Source: an uncultured Christensenella sp. (lineage in GTDB: Bacteria > Bacillota > Clostridia > Christensenellales > Borkfalkiaceae). From it: a DNA stretch of 64,000 nt. The notes beneath the pieces were generated by a model. It was not told the DNA's origin, did no database searches, and saw nothing but the letters and a program-made list of their open reading frames with translations. Positions within the stretch are counted from its first letter, which is position 1; the number at the start of each line of letters is the position of its first letter. The stretch covers positions 1 through 64,000 of the forward strand of contig CAJTUI010000013.1 of NCBI GenBank assembly GCA_910579705.1, written 5' to 3'. Shown piece after piece: positions 18,701-26,966 of the stretch. A program made the position numbers and the translations under genes.

Positions 18701-21672
18701 GCATTTTCAGAGCTTCCATCTATTGCGTTGCCTCCCCAATTGTCCGCTATCCACGTGTTCCAAATAGCCAACTTTTCTTTGCCGACCATACGCACGGTTA
18801 TGACTTGCTTGCCGAATGCAAGCGCAATGCCCTGCTGACCTTTAACATTGTCGGTCGGTTTGCCGTTAAGATACATAGTAAACGCGACTTTGTCGAACGT
18901 TTCTTTAGACAGGACAAGGAAATTATCGCTGTCCGTTCCGAATTCGCCAAGCTCATCGTTGGCTTTTTCGAAGTTGTAATTGTTCCAATTTACTGTGGTA
19001 TCGAACGCGTCCCTCTCCAATACTATCGCGTTGCAATATTCGTCGCCATCTGTTACGGTAATTTCAGCATTCAAATAGCCTTCTACCTTAACCGTCCAAA
19101 CACCGGCCGAAAGTCTGTCGATTTCAAGCCCGTTAGCCGTAATTGATTTAACGATATCCTCTAAACCGTTTTGGGAAAGAGTTATCTGCGTGCCTACGGA
19201 CAAAGCTGCAACTTTACCGAACAATTTGCCGCTTACAACCGCCTTTACGGAACTGTAAACTATTTCTTCAAAGCGGGCTTCAACCGTCGTGTTGGCTTTT
19301 ACTGTGAAAGTATATTGATTGTTTTCAAGGTTGTTTAATATGTTTACGCCATTAATGAGCAATGCGGAAATTCTATAGTCCGTATCGGGAGTTACGGTAA
19401 GAGTTATGCTCGTGCCGAAATCCTGCTCGCCCGTAGGTATACCCGTAACCGAACCGTGCGCGCCTGTCGCCGTATTATTTGTTACGGTGAACTTCTGAAT
19501 TTCGGGCAGATTTTCGGTTTCTACGGTAAAGTTCCAATATTTCATCGCCGTAGCCATATTGTGTCCAACGAAGCCTATGGAACATTTTTCGGCGCTATAC
19601 TTTCCGTCCACCGTTGCGCGCCCGACCATCGTTCCGTTCAGATAAACGATTATTTCGTTATCCTTTCTGTATAAAGTAAGCGCAAGCTCACCCTTCTCAA
19701 AATCACTGATATACTTACCGTTCGCGTCGAACATATACATTTCGCCGTTCTCCTGCGAACTTGTAAGCGCATTGCCGCCGTGCCCCCAATCGTTTTGTGT
19801 TGCTATCCAGGTATTCCAGAGCGCAAGTTTTTCTTTGCCGACCATACGCACGGTAAGCACGTCCGTGCCGCCGAAAGCAATGGCTATACCCTGTTCCAAA
19901 TTATCTTTCCAGGTCTGCGTACCGTTCAGATACATAGTTACCGCAACGTTATTGTAGAGTTCGTTGGACAAGATAAGGAAGCAATCGTTTGAAGCGCCGA
20001 ATTTACCCGTTGCTTCGTTTGCCTTATCAAATTCAAACCCGCCCCAATTAACCGTGGTGTTAAACGGATTGCGTTCGAGTATGATTGCCGAGTTGTACGC
20101 CGCTCCGTCCGCAACGGTAATTTCAACGGGCAGATAGCCGTCTATGTCGACGGTCCAGTCTCCTGCGGAAATTCTGTCTATTTTAAGTCCGTTTGCGGTA
20201 AGCTGCGTATTTATATCGTCAAAGCCGTTCGAAGTCAACCTTACCTGAGTTTCAGCGGGTAGCGCCGACGTCTTGCCGAAAATTTTACCGCTTACGGCTG
20301 CGTTTACCGAACCGTACGTTATAGCGGTAAATTGCGCCTCTACCGTCGTATCTTTAGTTACGACAAAGCTATACGAATTGCCGTGCAAATCTTTTATTAC
20401 GTTTACGCCGTTGATAAGCAACGCCGAAAGTTTATAATCGGTTTCTGGGGTTACCGTAAGCGTTACTTTGTCGCCGAAATTGACGCTCTGAGGTATGCCC
20501 GCAACCGAACCGTGCGCGTCGGTCGCCGTATTGTCCGTAACCGTTACCGCTTTATTGCCGCTGTCAACGGTGAAATTCCAGTGTTTCCAAGAAATATCGT
20601 CAACGGCGTTATGCGCTATTACGCCTATGGAACACGGAACGTCTTTATATTTTTCGTCAACGCTTCCCTCGCCGACAAACTCACCGTTAAGGAATACGGA
20701 AATTTTGTTTTCCTTTCTATGCACCGTAAGAGCAAGTTTATTTTCGTCGAAGTCTTTTAAATACTGCTCGCCGTTTTTAAAGGCGTACAGTTCCTTTTCT
20801 TGCGAGCTTGTCAATGCGTTACCGCCTTTCCACTCTCCCGCAAGCCAAGTATTCCACAACGCAAGTTTATTTTTGCCGACCATACGGATAGACAGAACAT
20901 CCTTGCCGAATGCTATTGCAATACCCTGTTCGATGGTATTGCCGTCGTCACCGACAAGGGATAACCCCTGTTTTACGCCGCCGCCAGGTCTTTTAAATCC
21001 GTTAAGATTCAGCGTGAACGCAACTTCGTCGTAGCTGTCCTTAGTCAGCACCATAAAATGACGGTTAGTTACGCTTATTTCGCCCGTTTCATCGTTTGCT
21101 TTACTTAAATTGTACTTTCCCCAATTTATAGTGGTATCGAACGAATTGCGTTGTAATACCATACCTCTGCTGCCGCCTATTTCAATGTCTTCGTTCTCTT
21201 CCACCAAAACGGAAACCACGTAAGGCTGATAGTCGGGTTTAGAAACCGTTAAGGTATGAATTTTACCCGCTTCAACGTTTTCAACGCTGAATTCGCCCGT
21301 TTCGGTATTGAAATCGGGGTCAACGTCGTCGCCCATATCTACGGTAACGTCGCTGAAATCGTTTTCGTATTTACCGCCGAGCCCGCGCAGTTTTACCTGC
21401 CCGTGAGCTTTACCGTATTTCTTTTCTGCAACGCTATCCGTTGCGCCGCAGTCGCATTCGCCCGCAATAAACAGGTGTTCTCCGCGCGTACCCTCTTCTT
21501 CTTCGCCGCACTCGCATACCTTCCAATGCTCGTTGTCGTCCCATTTCCAGTCATAAGAGTGCGTATGTTCTTTATCGCATGCGGATATAACGCCCGCCGT
21601 AGCACAAGTCAACGATAATACCGCTAAAAAAACAGTAATCTTTTTAAGCCTTTTGCTTGATTTCTTACTCAT
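15775..21672 (-). CDS. Giant modular repeat lipoprotein (1965 residues), probable glycan-binding surface protein
   Basis: No close family is recognised for the whole protein. The signal peptide ends with lipobox VISAC (Cys32). Residues 35-77 carry a histidine/cysteine-rich segment (HTHSYDWKW, KVCECGEEEE, GECDCGA) that looks like a small metal-binding ribbon common in clostridial surface proteins. Four modules of about 350 residues follow, starting near residues 180, 541, 893 and 1240. Each holds a LamG/concanavalin-like sandwich (TVNWG to NFTV), a B-repeat-like segment (TVTPETDYKLSALLINGV) and a carboxypeptidase-regulatory-like segment. Two more divergent sandwich domains (about 1590-1770 and 1780-1950) end the protein. 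There is no sortase signal or catalytic motif. Lying between GH43/CBM lipoprotein genes and the sugar-binding protein gene, it probably gathers polysaccharide at the cell surface. The function is inferred. Confidence 0.85.
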   Translation of the reverse strand: MSKKSSKRLKKITVFLAVLSLTCATAGVISACDKEHTHSYDWKWDDNEHWKVCECGEEEEGTRGEHLFIAGECDCGATDSVAEKKYGKAHGQVKLRGLGGKYENDFSDVTVDMGDDVDPDFNTETGEFSVENVEAGKIHTLTVSKPDYQPYVVSVLVEENEDIEIGGSRGMVLQRNSFDTTINWGKYNLSKANDETGEISVTNRHFMVLTKDSYDEVAFTLNLNGFKRPGGGVKQGLSLVGDDGNTIEQGIAIAFGKDVLSIRMVGKNKLALWNTWLAGEWKGGNALTSSQEKELYAFKNGEQYLKDFDENKLALTVHRKENKISVFLNGEFVGEGSVDEKYKDVPCSIGVIAHNAVDDISWKHWNFTVDSGNKAVTVTDNTATDAHGSVAGIPQSVNFGDKVTLTVTPETDYKLSALLINGVNVIKDLHGNSYSFVVTKDTTVEAQFTAITYGSVNAAVSGKIFGKTSALPAETQVRLTSNGFDDINTQLTANGLKIDRISAGDWTVDIDGYLPVEITVADGAAYNSAIILERNPFNTTVNWGGFEFDKANEATGKFGASNDCFLILSNELYNNVAVTMYLNGTQTWKDNLEQGIAIAFGGTDVLTVRMVGKEKLALWNTWIATQNDWGHGGNALTSSQENGEMYMFDANGKYISDFEKGELALTLYRKDNEIIVYLNGTMVGRATVDGKYSAEKCSIGFVGHNMATAMKYWNFTVETENLPEIQKFTVTNNTATGAHGSVTGIPTGEQDFGTSITLTVTPDTDYRISALLINGVNILNNLENNQYTFTVKANTTVEARFEEIVYSSVKAVVSGKLFGKVAALSVGTQITLSQNGLEDIVKSITANGLEIDRLSAGVWTVKVEGYLNAEITVTDGDEYCNAIVLERDAFDTTVNWNNYNFEKANDELGEFGTDSDNFLVLSKETFDKVAFTMYLNGKPTDNVKGQQGIALAFGKQVITVRMVGKEKLAIWNTWIADNWGGNAIDGSSENADLYYFSSEGGATYLEAFDKGELRLTVLRKGHKILVYLNDNYIGSSSFAEKYDAERCSVGFVGHEMYKTWKYWSFKVEDEIPEFTVTDTTAINANGILTVTGTTEDKAEFGETVTLTLSPSDGYKISKLTVNGEDVTGRLNGSTYSFVIGKDTEVKAEFTQIVPGSINAGIKGLSFGKKTTLTGMQVKLTANGLNDVTQTVSANGLAVASIPAGVWTVNVEGYLPKTITVLENSEYNAEIILERDAFDTTVNWGQFDFNKANAETGEFGIGNDCFLILSKETFDDVAVTMYLNGNQPWQDNIEQGIAIAFGKQVITVRMVGKEKLGILNTWIADSWSGGNIDGSTESADLYSFSSEGGAAYLSAFDKGELRLTVLRKGNRIFVYLNDDYIGSGSFADTLSGDKCSVGFVGHNMTKDENEINKSWKFTVSTEIPDVTVTNGTPANAGGTVTITPQNVKLGDTVTITVEPDDTHILGALTVSGGVTAALQQDGTYTFVATQKQYTVTATFIEKPAQEVEASVSGQKYDGTQIEIAEGTSLVFTPKSGAPVTLNVNLDKKIKGALLPGKYTVTAEGYYAATVTVADDYTIENGITLKKLVFETNAINHNDNYLQGAANSDPQKVAASEAGKIYEWSIDEYSDVAVSFIFKRIDSGVQGILMDFGNGKAVIVRFENINEGTATKAQWCGMAHWGVTNINGDWDFGNGEENANPLSSNLYADYTGEDGVKLTLVRKGGYVYALIGGTLYSSQRVFDYTNAKVKFALFVEDAKAGYEIPFEITTNVDSVLASAGILTVFNGCNGSWTESEGKLTATGGDCYAQFAAPAGTVKESATMKISKANGGDQGFVYQFADGKHLGVRYQYENGNCKVQYYPDPSFLGSDNTLSAGGWQGWDDIYTMTDEEKTAIGDSGDGLDMTFIRDGKTLYTLLGNKVIGTKLLDDVYADMGGAMFITITNANGTFTYSHASGDAVTISGNPVQ
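16905..21135 (-). repeat. Four tandem coding repeats of about 1.05 kb
   Basis: These are the in-frame repeats inside the giant lipoprotein gene. Unit starts lie near 21135, 20052, 18996 and 17955, giving periods of about 1083, 1056 and 1041 bases. Units 2-4 resemble each other most (shared protein strings such as VRMVGKEKL, YLNG and CSIGFVGH or CSVGFVGH), whereas unit 1 is more divergent. This pattern suggests repeated duplication and makes the region prone to copy-number change and misassembly. Confidence 0.85.
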
Positions 21673-21706
21673 TTCTGCTCCTTATCTTTAATTTTTTCTC
21701 ACCAAC

Positions 21707-22780
21707 TTAATTGAACTCGATTTCAATTTCGATATCTTCCGTCGGATTGTTTACGGTAAACGTTGCTCTTGCTCCGTTATAGTTCAAATCATCCAGATAG
21801 CTTACGCCGTTTACGGTAAGCTTCGTTATATCCGCGCCGTTTATGGCGTCTATTTCAAAGGTGGCGTCCGCTTGCTGCAATATGCAGGGCATCCCGTTCT
21901 GTTCCTTAATCGTACCTTTGCCCGTACCGCCGTAAGTTACGGTATAGTCGTAGGACAAAAGCCCTTTTTCGCCGAAATGGAAATAAGTGTGAGGCGTAAG
22001 CCAATCGCCCGCAATGCCGTAATTAGGCGCCCAATTAGACCATAAGCGGTCAACCTTATCTAACTCTCCTTCATAACTGAAAGAGAAGATATGGACGGGA
22101 TTGATGCCTATCACCATTTCCGACTTGTCTTCTGGAATCTCCCATCCGGCAAATTCAAGAAACGCATAAGGGAAGAACGCTTCAACCACGTAACCTGTGC
22201 ATTCGGGAGTATTCACTTCGCCGCCTATCGTCTGCGTTGCGACAACGGGTAATTTGTCGTAAGAAGTAAGTATTTCCACAAGCCCCGCTTGGTTTACGCG
22301 CGATACGTATTGCCCGTCCGCAACAAAACTGAATTCAAAGGTTTGACCGGACGCCGCATTTTTGTCCTCTAATACAGGACCGAAATACATATCTACCGCA
22401 CTGTTTACGTGTCCGCCGTCGCGCCCTGCGGAATGATTTACCCATATACGGTTTCCCGTTTCCTCTACTTTAAGTCCGAAAAATATCCCCTTTTCGCCGT
22501 AAAACGCCGTACACGCAATTTCCGCATACTGTTCTGCATTTGCGTTCGGTCTATCCACGCCGTACAGCCACCGCTGTTCTTTTGAAGTCCAACGTTCTTC
22601 GTCAAGTTTTCCGTCGATTGTCATACCTGCGTCGTATTCGGCAACGGGGCGACCCTTATTTACAAAAGTATAGGGGTTGGGGTCTTCGATAATATTTACC
22701 TTTTCGGCACAGCCCGCTAAACTTGCCGCAAGAATCGCAACCGTACATAGCGCAAGCGTTGCTTTCATAATTTTTTTCAT
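21707..22780 (-). CDS. CBM9/DOMON-like lipoprotein
   Basis: This is an exported lipoprotein (lipobox LAGC, Cys24) of 357 residues. Residues about 45-280 resemble the CBM9/DOMON-type beta-sandwich: it opens with MTIDGKLDEERW, continues with a FFGLKVEE strand, and ends near HTYFHFGEKG. This fold binds sugar chain ends in xylanases and related enzymes. The last 75 residues resemble the B-repeat-like segment of the giant lipoprotein next door (ADITKLTVNGVSYLDDL), so the two probably share a domain toolkit. There are no catalytic residues. It sits between the GH43 lipoprotein gene and the giant lipoprotein gene, and I infer a surface glycan-binding role. Confidence 0.78.
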   Translation of the reverse strand: MKKIMKATLALCTVAILAASLAGCAEKVNIIEDPNPYTFVNKGRPVAEYDAGMTIDGKLDEERWTSKEQRWLYGVDRPNANAEQYAEIACTAFYGEKGIFFGLKVEETGNRIWVNHSAGRDGGHVNSAVDMYFGPVLEDKNAASGQTFEFSFVADGQYVSRVNQAGLVEILTSYDKLPVVATQTIGGEVNTPECTGYVVEAFFPYAFLEFAGWEIPEDKSEMVIGINPVHIFSFSYEGELDKVDRLWSNWAPNYGIAGDWLTPHTYFHFGEKGLLSYDYTVTYGGTGKGTIKEQNGMPCILQQADATFEIDAINGADITKLTVNGVSYLDDLNYNGARATFTVNNPTEDIEIEIEFN

Positions 22781-22794
22781 TTATCTTTTCCTCC

Positions 22795-24747
22795 TTACGC
22801 CTTGCCTAAAATTTTTATTTCGGAAATTCCCGCGCGTTCCTGACCTACGGGAACTTCTACGGTAATTTTAACCGACTTAACGTTCACGTCGTAGAACTCC
22901 GCAAATGCCGCCGAGCCCGACATCACGTATTTAACGATATTTCCGTATTCGCCGCCCATAGTGCAGTATTGCTCTACATCGAATTTAACGTCTCTGATAA
23001 CGCGTACGGAGCCGTCCGCAAAAGTGAACTCCATACGGGGTATATTCAGGAAAACAGACTTCTCAAACGCCGAATTGTAAACCATTACCGCGCGGATACT
23101 CGTATCCTCGGCAAAATCGAAAGTAAAAGTCGATGTTTTGCTTATATACGTTTCCTGCACGTAATCCATAAATTCTTCGTCGGCAACCTTATGAACCGAT
23201 AAAAGTCCGTCGTTTAACCATTTGAGATCCGCTGCTTCGTCGGTACAGGTAACCGTAGCTTTATCCGCAACATTTTTGTAGCCGCTGTATGCTTCGGGCA
23301 ACGGCTGCATACTATCCGTCGGTCCGTTTACGTAAGGTACTTCCATTTCGCCGTCCTCGCCGTCTACCGTGATGAACCTGACCTCGTCGACCGCGGTATA
23401 TCTCGCATCGCCGCCTTCGATGTAATCTTTATGCCTGTGATACGCAATATAAAGCTGGTCGCCGAAGGTTATAAACGAGTGATGTCCCGCTCCGGAAACC
23501 GTTTCCGATTCCGTTGTGGACGAACAGAGCAAAAGTCCGCCCTCCGATTCAGTAAGTTTACGGAACGGCCCTTCGGGTTTATCCGCAACCGCCATACCTA
23601 CCTGATAATCGCTCGTTGAATAGTCATTGCAAGAGAACGTGAAAAAGTATCTGTCGTCGCCGTTTTTATCCTTGTGGTATAACATAAACCCGCCTTCGTT
23701 GCAGGCTGTATTTTCATAAGAAACGCCTTGATTGATACCGTTTTCCCAATCGGATATAGTGTAATAACCGTTAGCTATCACGTAATGAGCATTATCCCAA
23801 TTCGGCGTAAGCCAATCGGTCATTTCAACTACTACGTTTATATTCCACGCGCCCGCGCCCGTTTTAGGCTCGGTTTTGAAATACAAGTATTTTTTATTTG
23901 ATACAGGGTCAACGAAAGGCGACGGGTCTATCGTTCCTATGTAGCCCGCCTGCGGCACCGTGTTCGAAGCGCCGCCGTTTCCTACTTTGTTTTTTTGAAC
24001 GAGCTTTGAAAGTTCGTCAGGAGCAAACAGACAGTACTTAGCCCATTTCTGCGGGAACGCCGCCTCATAATATTTTTCTTCCGCGGTAACGTACGCATAT
24101 TCGCCGCTTTGCGCTTGGTCTTCGGTAAGCTCTCTGCCGGCAACGGTGTTTAAAGTCCGCGAATCCGAAAAATCAACCATCATAAAGGGACCTTCGGGGC
24201 TTTTAGAAGTAGCAACGTACATATTGTACATACAATCGTTGCTCACTACTCCGTTTTGCTTATCGTCCACGGTGTTCCAATCTTTATTATCGTAATCGGG
24301 CGTAGAGCTGAAAAACAGATAATACAATCCTTTACCGCCATCGCCGTCGTCCGCATCCTTGTCGTAAATGACTTCGGGTGCCCAGCTGTTGTCGTCAGTT
24401 GACTTGATTACGTCCTCGCCCTGTTTGTCTCTCGGAAAAGTCGGACCTACGTGTTCCCATTCCGCAAGATTTTCCGAACGCATAGCAGCAAAGTTTCCCG
24501 ACGTGCCGTAGAGATAATATTTGCCGCTTTGTTCGGTATCGTCAAGAACTTGCGGATCGGGATAACCCTGCTGAACGGCGTTACTGTAAAACAGCGAAGT
24601 GTTATATACGATATTGCCGTCAGCGTCTTTTTTCTCGCCCTTATATGCAGACAGCGCGTATTCGTCAACTTTACCGCAAGCGGTAAAGGACAATGCAGAC
24701 ACCGCAACTACGCATAATGCAAGCATTAACGAAAATTTCTTTTTCAT
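22795..24747 (-). CDS. Extracellular GH43 lipoprotein (arabinofuranosidase/xylosidase/arabinanase type)
   Basis: This is a lipoprotein enzyme (Cys24 in FTAC) with a five-bladed GH43 propeller. The three expected acids are visible: the base Asp64 in GYPDP, the pKa-tuning Asp274 in TIDPSPF and the acid Glu351 in NEGGFMLYH. SWAPEVIYD and GAGHHSFI are further family marks. Residues about 495-650 form a discoidin-like (F5/8 type C) sandwich, probably a carbohydrate-binding module. GH43 enzymes remove arabinose or xylose from arabinoxylan, arabinan or pectic side chains. Being on the outside, it should act on the polymer or on oligosaccharides before import. Confidence 0.9.
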   Translation of the reverse strand: MKKKFSLMLALCVVAVSALSFTACGKVDEYALSAYKGEKKDADGNIVYNTSLFYSNAVQQGYPDPQVLDDTEQSGKYYLYGTSGNFAAMRSENLAEWEHVGPTFPRDKQGEDVIKSTDDNSWAPEVIYDKDADDGDGGKGLYYLFFSSTPDYDNKDWNTVDDKQNGVVSNDCMYNMYVATSKSPEGPFMMVDFSDSRTLNTVAGRELTEDQAQSGEYAYVTAEEKYYEAAFPQKWAKYCLFAPDELSKLVQKNKVGNGGASNTVPQAGYIGTIDPSPFVDPVSNKKYLYFKTEPKTGAGAWNINVVVEMTDWLTPNWDNAHYVIANGYYTISDWENGINQGVSYENTACNEGGFMLYHKDKNGDDRYFFTFSCNDYSTSDYQVGMAVADKPEGPFRKLTESEGGLLLCSSTTESETVSGAGHHSFITFGDQLYIAYHRHKDYIEGGDARYTAVDEVRFITVDGEDGEMEVPYVNGPTDSMQPLPEAYSGYKNVADKATVTCTDEAADLKWLNDGLLSVHKVADEEFMDYVQETYISKTSTFTFDFAEDTSIRAVMVYNSAFEKSVFLNIPRMEFTFADGSVRVIRDVKFDVEQYCTMGGEYGNIVKYVMSGSAAFAEFYDVNVKSVKITVEVPVGQERAGISEIKILGKA

Positions 24748-24758
24748 CGTTTTTCTCC

Positions 24759-25739
24759 TTATCTATTTTTATTTACAATTACACATCCCGCTTCTGCCAA
24801 AGCGTTGGTGAAAATGTCATAACTTTCTGTTTTCGGATGAAGTTTATCTTCACGCAAATCCGATTCGTTTATTTTAGAACAAACGTCAATGCTATTTATC
24901 CAATCAAATTTCCCACACCAATCAGCCATATAGCCGTTAGTTTCAGTTACGCGCGACGACGAAGAAATAAAATCCGAATTCGTGCTTTGAATTATATTGA
25001 ACCAATAAATATTGCTTGCGGGATAACTTGAATGCAAAAACATAAATAAGCGCGTCAAACTGTCTATCGTGTCTTCCGCCATATATCGTCCGTTATAGAA
25101 ATTATTTACGCCTAAATTCAGGACTATGTTTTTCGGTGCGGTTGCGCCCATTATTTTTCGGTAAGCCGCTTCCCATTGATAAGAAGTAGTTCCGCCTATT
25201 CCAGCGCATATAATTTCTTTATCCTGAGCGTACGTCTGCATATAATCGCCGATAAACCATTCATCAATAAAGCTGTCGCCGATAAAAAGCGTAGTATCTT
25301 TGGTAACGGCTTTACATTGTTCGATGCGCGAAGCTATCGCCGACTCGTATTCGGACGTATTGTAAATCTGCCCTTCAAAGCGCAAATATTTTATTTCAAC
25401 GCCGAATACAACGTTGAAATTTTCGCTTTTCGCCCGAACATTTACTCTCTTGTCCGCACGTTTTAACGGCGTTACTACGCCGTTCTCTATTTTAATATCG
25501 CCCGTATCGTAAGTATAGGCAAGCTGTTCGGCTTTATCGGGTTTGGAAAAAATGGGTTCTATTTCCGCAAATGTGTACGCTTTACTTTCGGTTATATACA
25601 CCGTAGGGTCTTCGATGGTAAGCGTTCCGTAATCATCGTTATTTTCACCGCCGCCCGGGTTATCCGTGCAACCGGCAAACGCCGCCGATAACGCAAGAGT
25701 TAATCCGATAGCTATAAGAGCCTTGAATTTCAGTTTCAT
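24759..25739 (-). CDS. SGNH/GDSL-family hydrolase lipoprotein
   Basis: This is an exported lipoprotein (FAGC, Cys24) of 326 residues. After an N-terminal beta-rich segment (about 30-105, with a VTPLKRADKRVNV strand that looks like a small Ig-like fold) comes an SGNH hydrolase domain. It has the serine block LFIGDSF, a glycine block near AGIGGTT, the asparagine block LNLGVNNFY and the catalytic Asp/His pair in DLREDKLHP. Such enzymes are often carbohydrate acetylesterases. Encoded next to a GH43 lipoprotein, it probably removes acetyl groups from the same polysaccharide outside the cell. The deacylation substrate is inferred from context only. Confidence 0.85.
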   Translation of the reverse strand: MKLKFKALIAIGLTLALSAAFAGCTDNPGGGENNDDYGTLTIEDPTVYITESKAYTFAEIEPIFSKPDKAEQLAYTYDTGDIKIENGVVTPLKRADKRVNVRAKSENFNVVFGVEIKYLRFEGQIYNTSEYESAIASRIEQCKAVTKDTTLFIGDSFIDEWFIGDYMQTYAQDKEIICAGIGGTTSYQWEAAYRKIMGATAPKNIVLNLGVNNFYNGRYMAEDTIDSLTRLFMFLHSSYPASNIYWFNIIQSTNSDFISSSSRVTETNGYMADWCGKFDWINSIDVCSKINESDLREDKLHPKTESYDIFTNALAEAGCVIVNKNR

Positions 25740-25742
25740 AAA

Positions 25743-26966
25743 TTACCCCTCAAAAATATCGTTATAATTTTGTTCTGTGCCTGCAATCTGTTTTGAATTT
25801 TTTATTGCCGACACAATGCAGAATACCGCAGTACGTATTATCAACACGCCGCCGAATATTACGGGAATCAGCGAATATAACATCCGTGCGCTGACTGCCC
25901 ACCCCAATGCGAAAATCATCATAGCCGTTACAAATGCAGAAACCCACACAAACGAATATATAATTTTCAAACATCCGCCGTAAGTTTTTTCCCAACCGTT
26001 TTTTACCGCCTTGCCTATTCCCCACATAACCAGCGCAGATATAAGCGGAATCAAAATAATTGCAGGCAGTAAAGACGTTGTGCTTAAAAAATACGAATTG
26101 AAAGTATATCCCGCCGTATCGTAATATACGTCCTTTATTAAACCGTGCATATCTGTTATCAAACTGTCTTTACAGGTTTTGAAATAACCGCCGAAAACTA
26201 TCGGAATATTTCCGTCTGTTTTAAACGAACCCGCTGTCATATCATCGAATATATAAAGGTAATACGCTTTTCCGCCCGCAATATAGTTTTTATAGTAGTA
26301 GTCGCGCAGTACGGGAGCTTTTGCGCCGTACATTATCGAATTTGCCGAAGTATAGTAATACTTAACATACAGATAATAAAGTTTCTCGTTATAGTCTCCC
26401 GCCGACTTATCGAGCTCCTCATACTGCTTTTTTAAATTCTCATCGGCGCTTAAAAATGCTTCGTATCTTTCTGTCGCATCTTCGGTAAATTCAAGGTGGC
26501 TGTCCGTATAGCGCGTTTCGACTTTATACTCTTTTTTTTGAGCGTCGCTTAATTCCCTATACTCTTCATAACTTATTTCACTCTCGCCTTTTATCGCAAC
26601 CTGCGTAAAATTAATAAGCATATCGCTTGGTCTTGTATCGACTATAAGTTTGTAGCCGTTAAGCCCGTAACCCTCATCCGAAATGTAGCCGTTGACTTTT
26701 TCATCGCAAACGGCTTTACCGTTCGACACCTTTATTTCAAGTCTATCCGAAAAGGCGTTTTCTATAAATCGTTTATACCCCGTTGCATTTTCATAATGTG
26801 CGGAAAAGGGAACTACGTCCGCCGCATAATATCCGCACATAAAAAACACAAACGCAAGAACTATATTCAGCACAACGGCAATAAACCCAAACTGCGGAGC
26901 GCAAGACGCTTGTTTATCGGAGAAATAACTTAATCCGAAAAATTTAAGCCACTCTTTAATTCTCAT
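25743..26966 (-). CDS. DUF1189-like membrane protein of unknown function
   Basis: This 407-residue protein has one membrane segment near the N-terminus (about 27-50), a large extracytoplasmic part of about 240 residues rich in Tyr, Asp and Glu, and four closely packed membrane segments at the C-terminus (about 295-390). The layout resembles DUF1189-type proteins, whose role is unknown. The start overlaps the end of the ATPase gene by 11 bases, so translation is coupled to the transporter ATPase. This suggests a part in transport or in sensing of the same sugar. No enzyme motif is visible. Confidence 0.65.
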   Translation of the reverse strand: MRIKEWLKFFGLSYFSDKQASCAPQFGFIAVVLNIVLAFVFFMCGYYAADVVPFSAHYENATGYKRFIENAFSDRLEIKVSNGKAVCDEKVNGYISDEGYGLNGYKLIVDTRPSDMLINFTQVAIKGESEISYEEYRELSDAQKKEYKVETRYTDSHLEFTEDATERYEAFLSADENLKKQYEELDKSAGDYNEKLYYLYVKYYYTSANSIMYGAKAPVLRDYYYKNYIAGGKAYYLYIFDDMTAGSFKTDGNIPIVFGGYFKTCKDSLITDMHGLIKDVYYDTAGYTFNSYFLSTTSLLPAIILIPLISALVMWGIGKAVKNGWEKTYGGCLKIIYSFVWVSAFVTAMMIFALGWAVSARMLYSLIPVIFGGVLIIRTAVFCIVSAIKNSKQIAGTEQNYNDIFEG

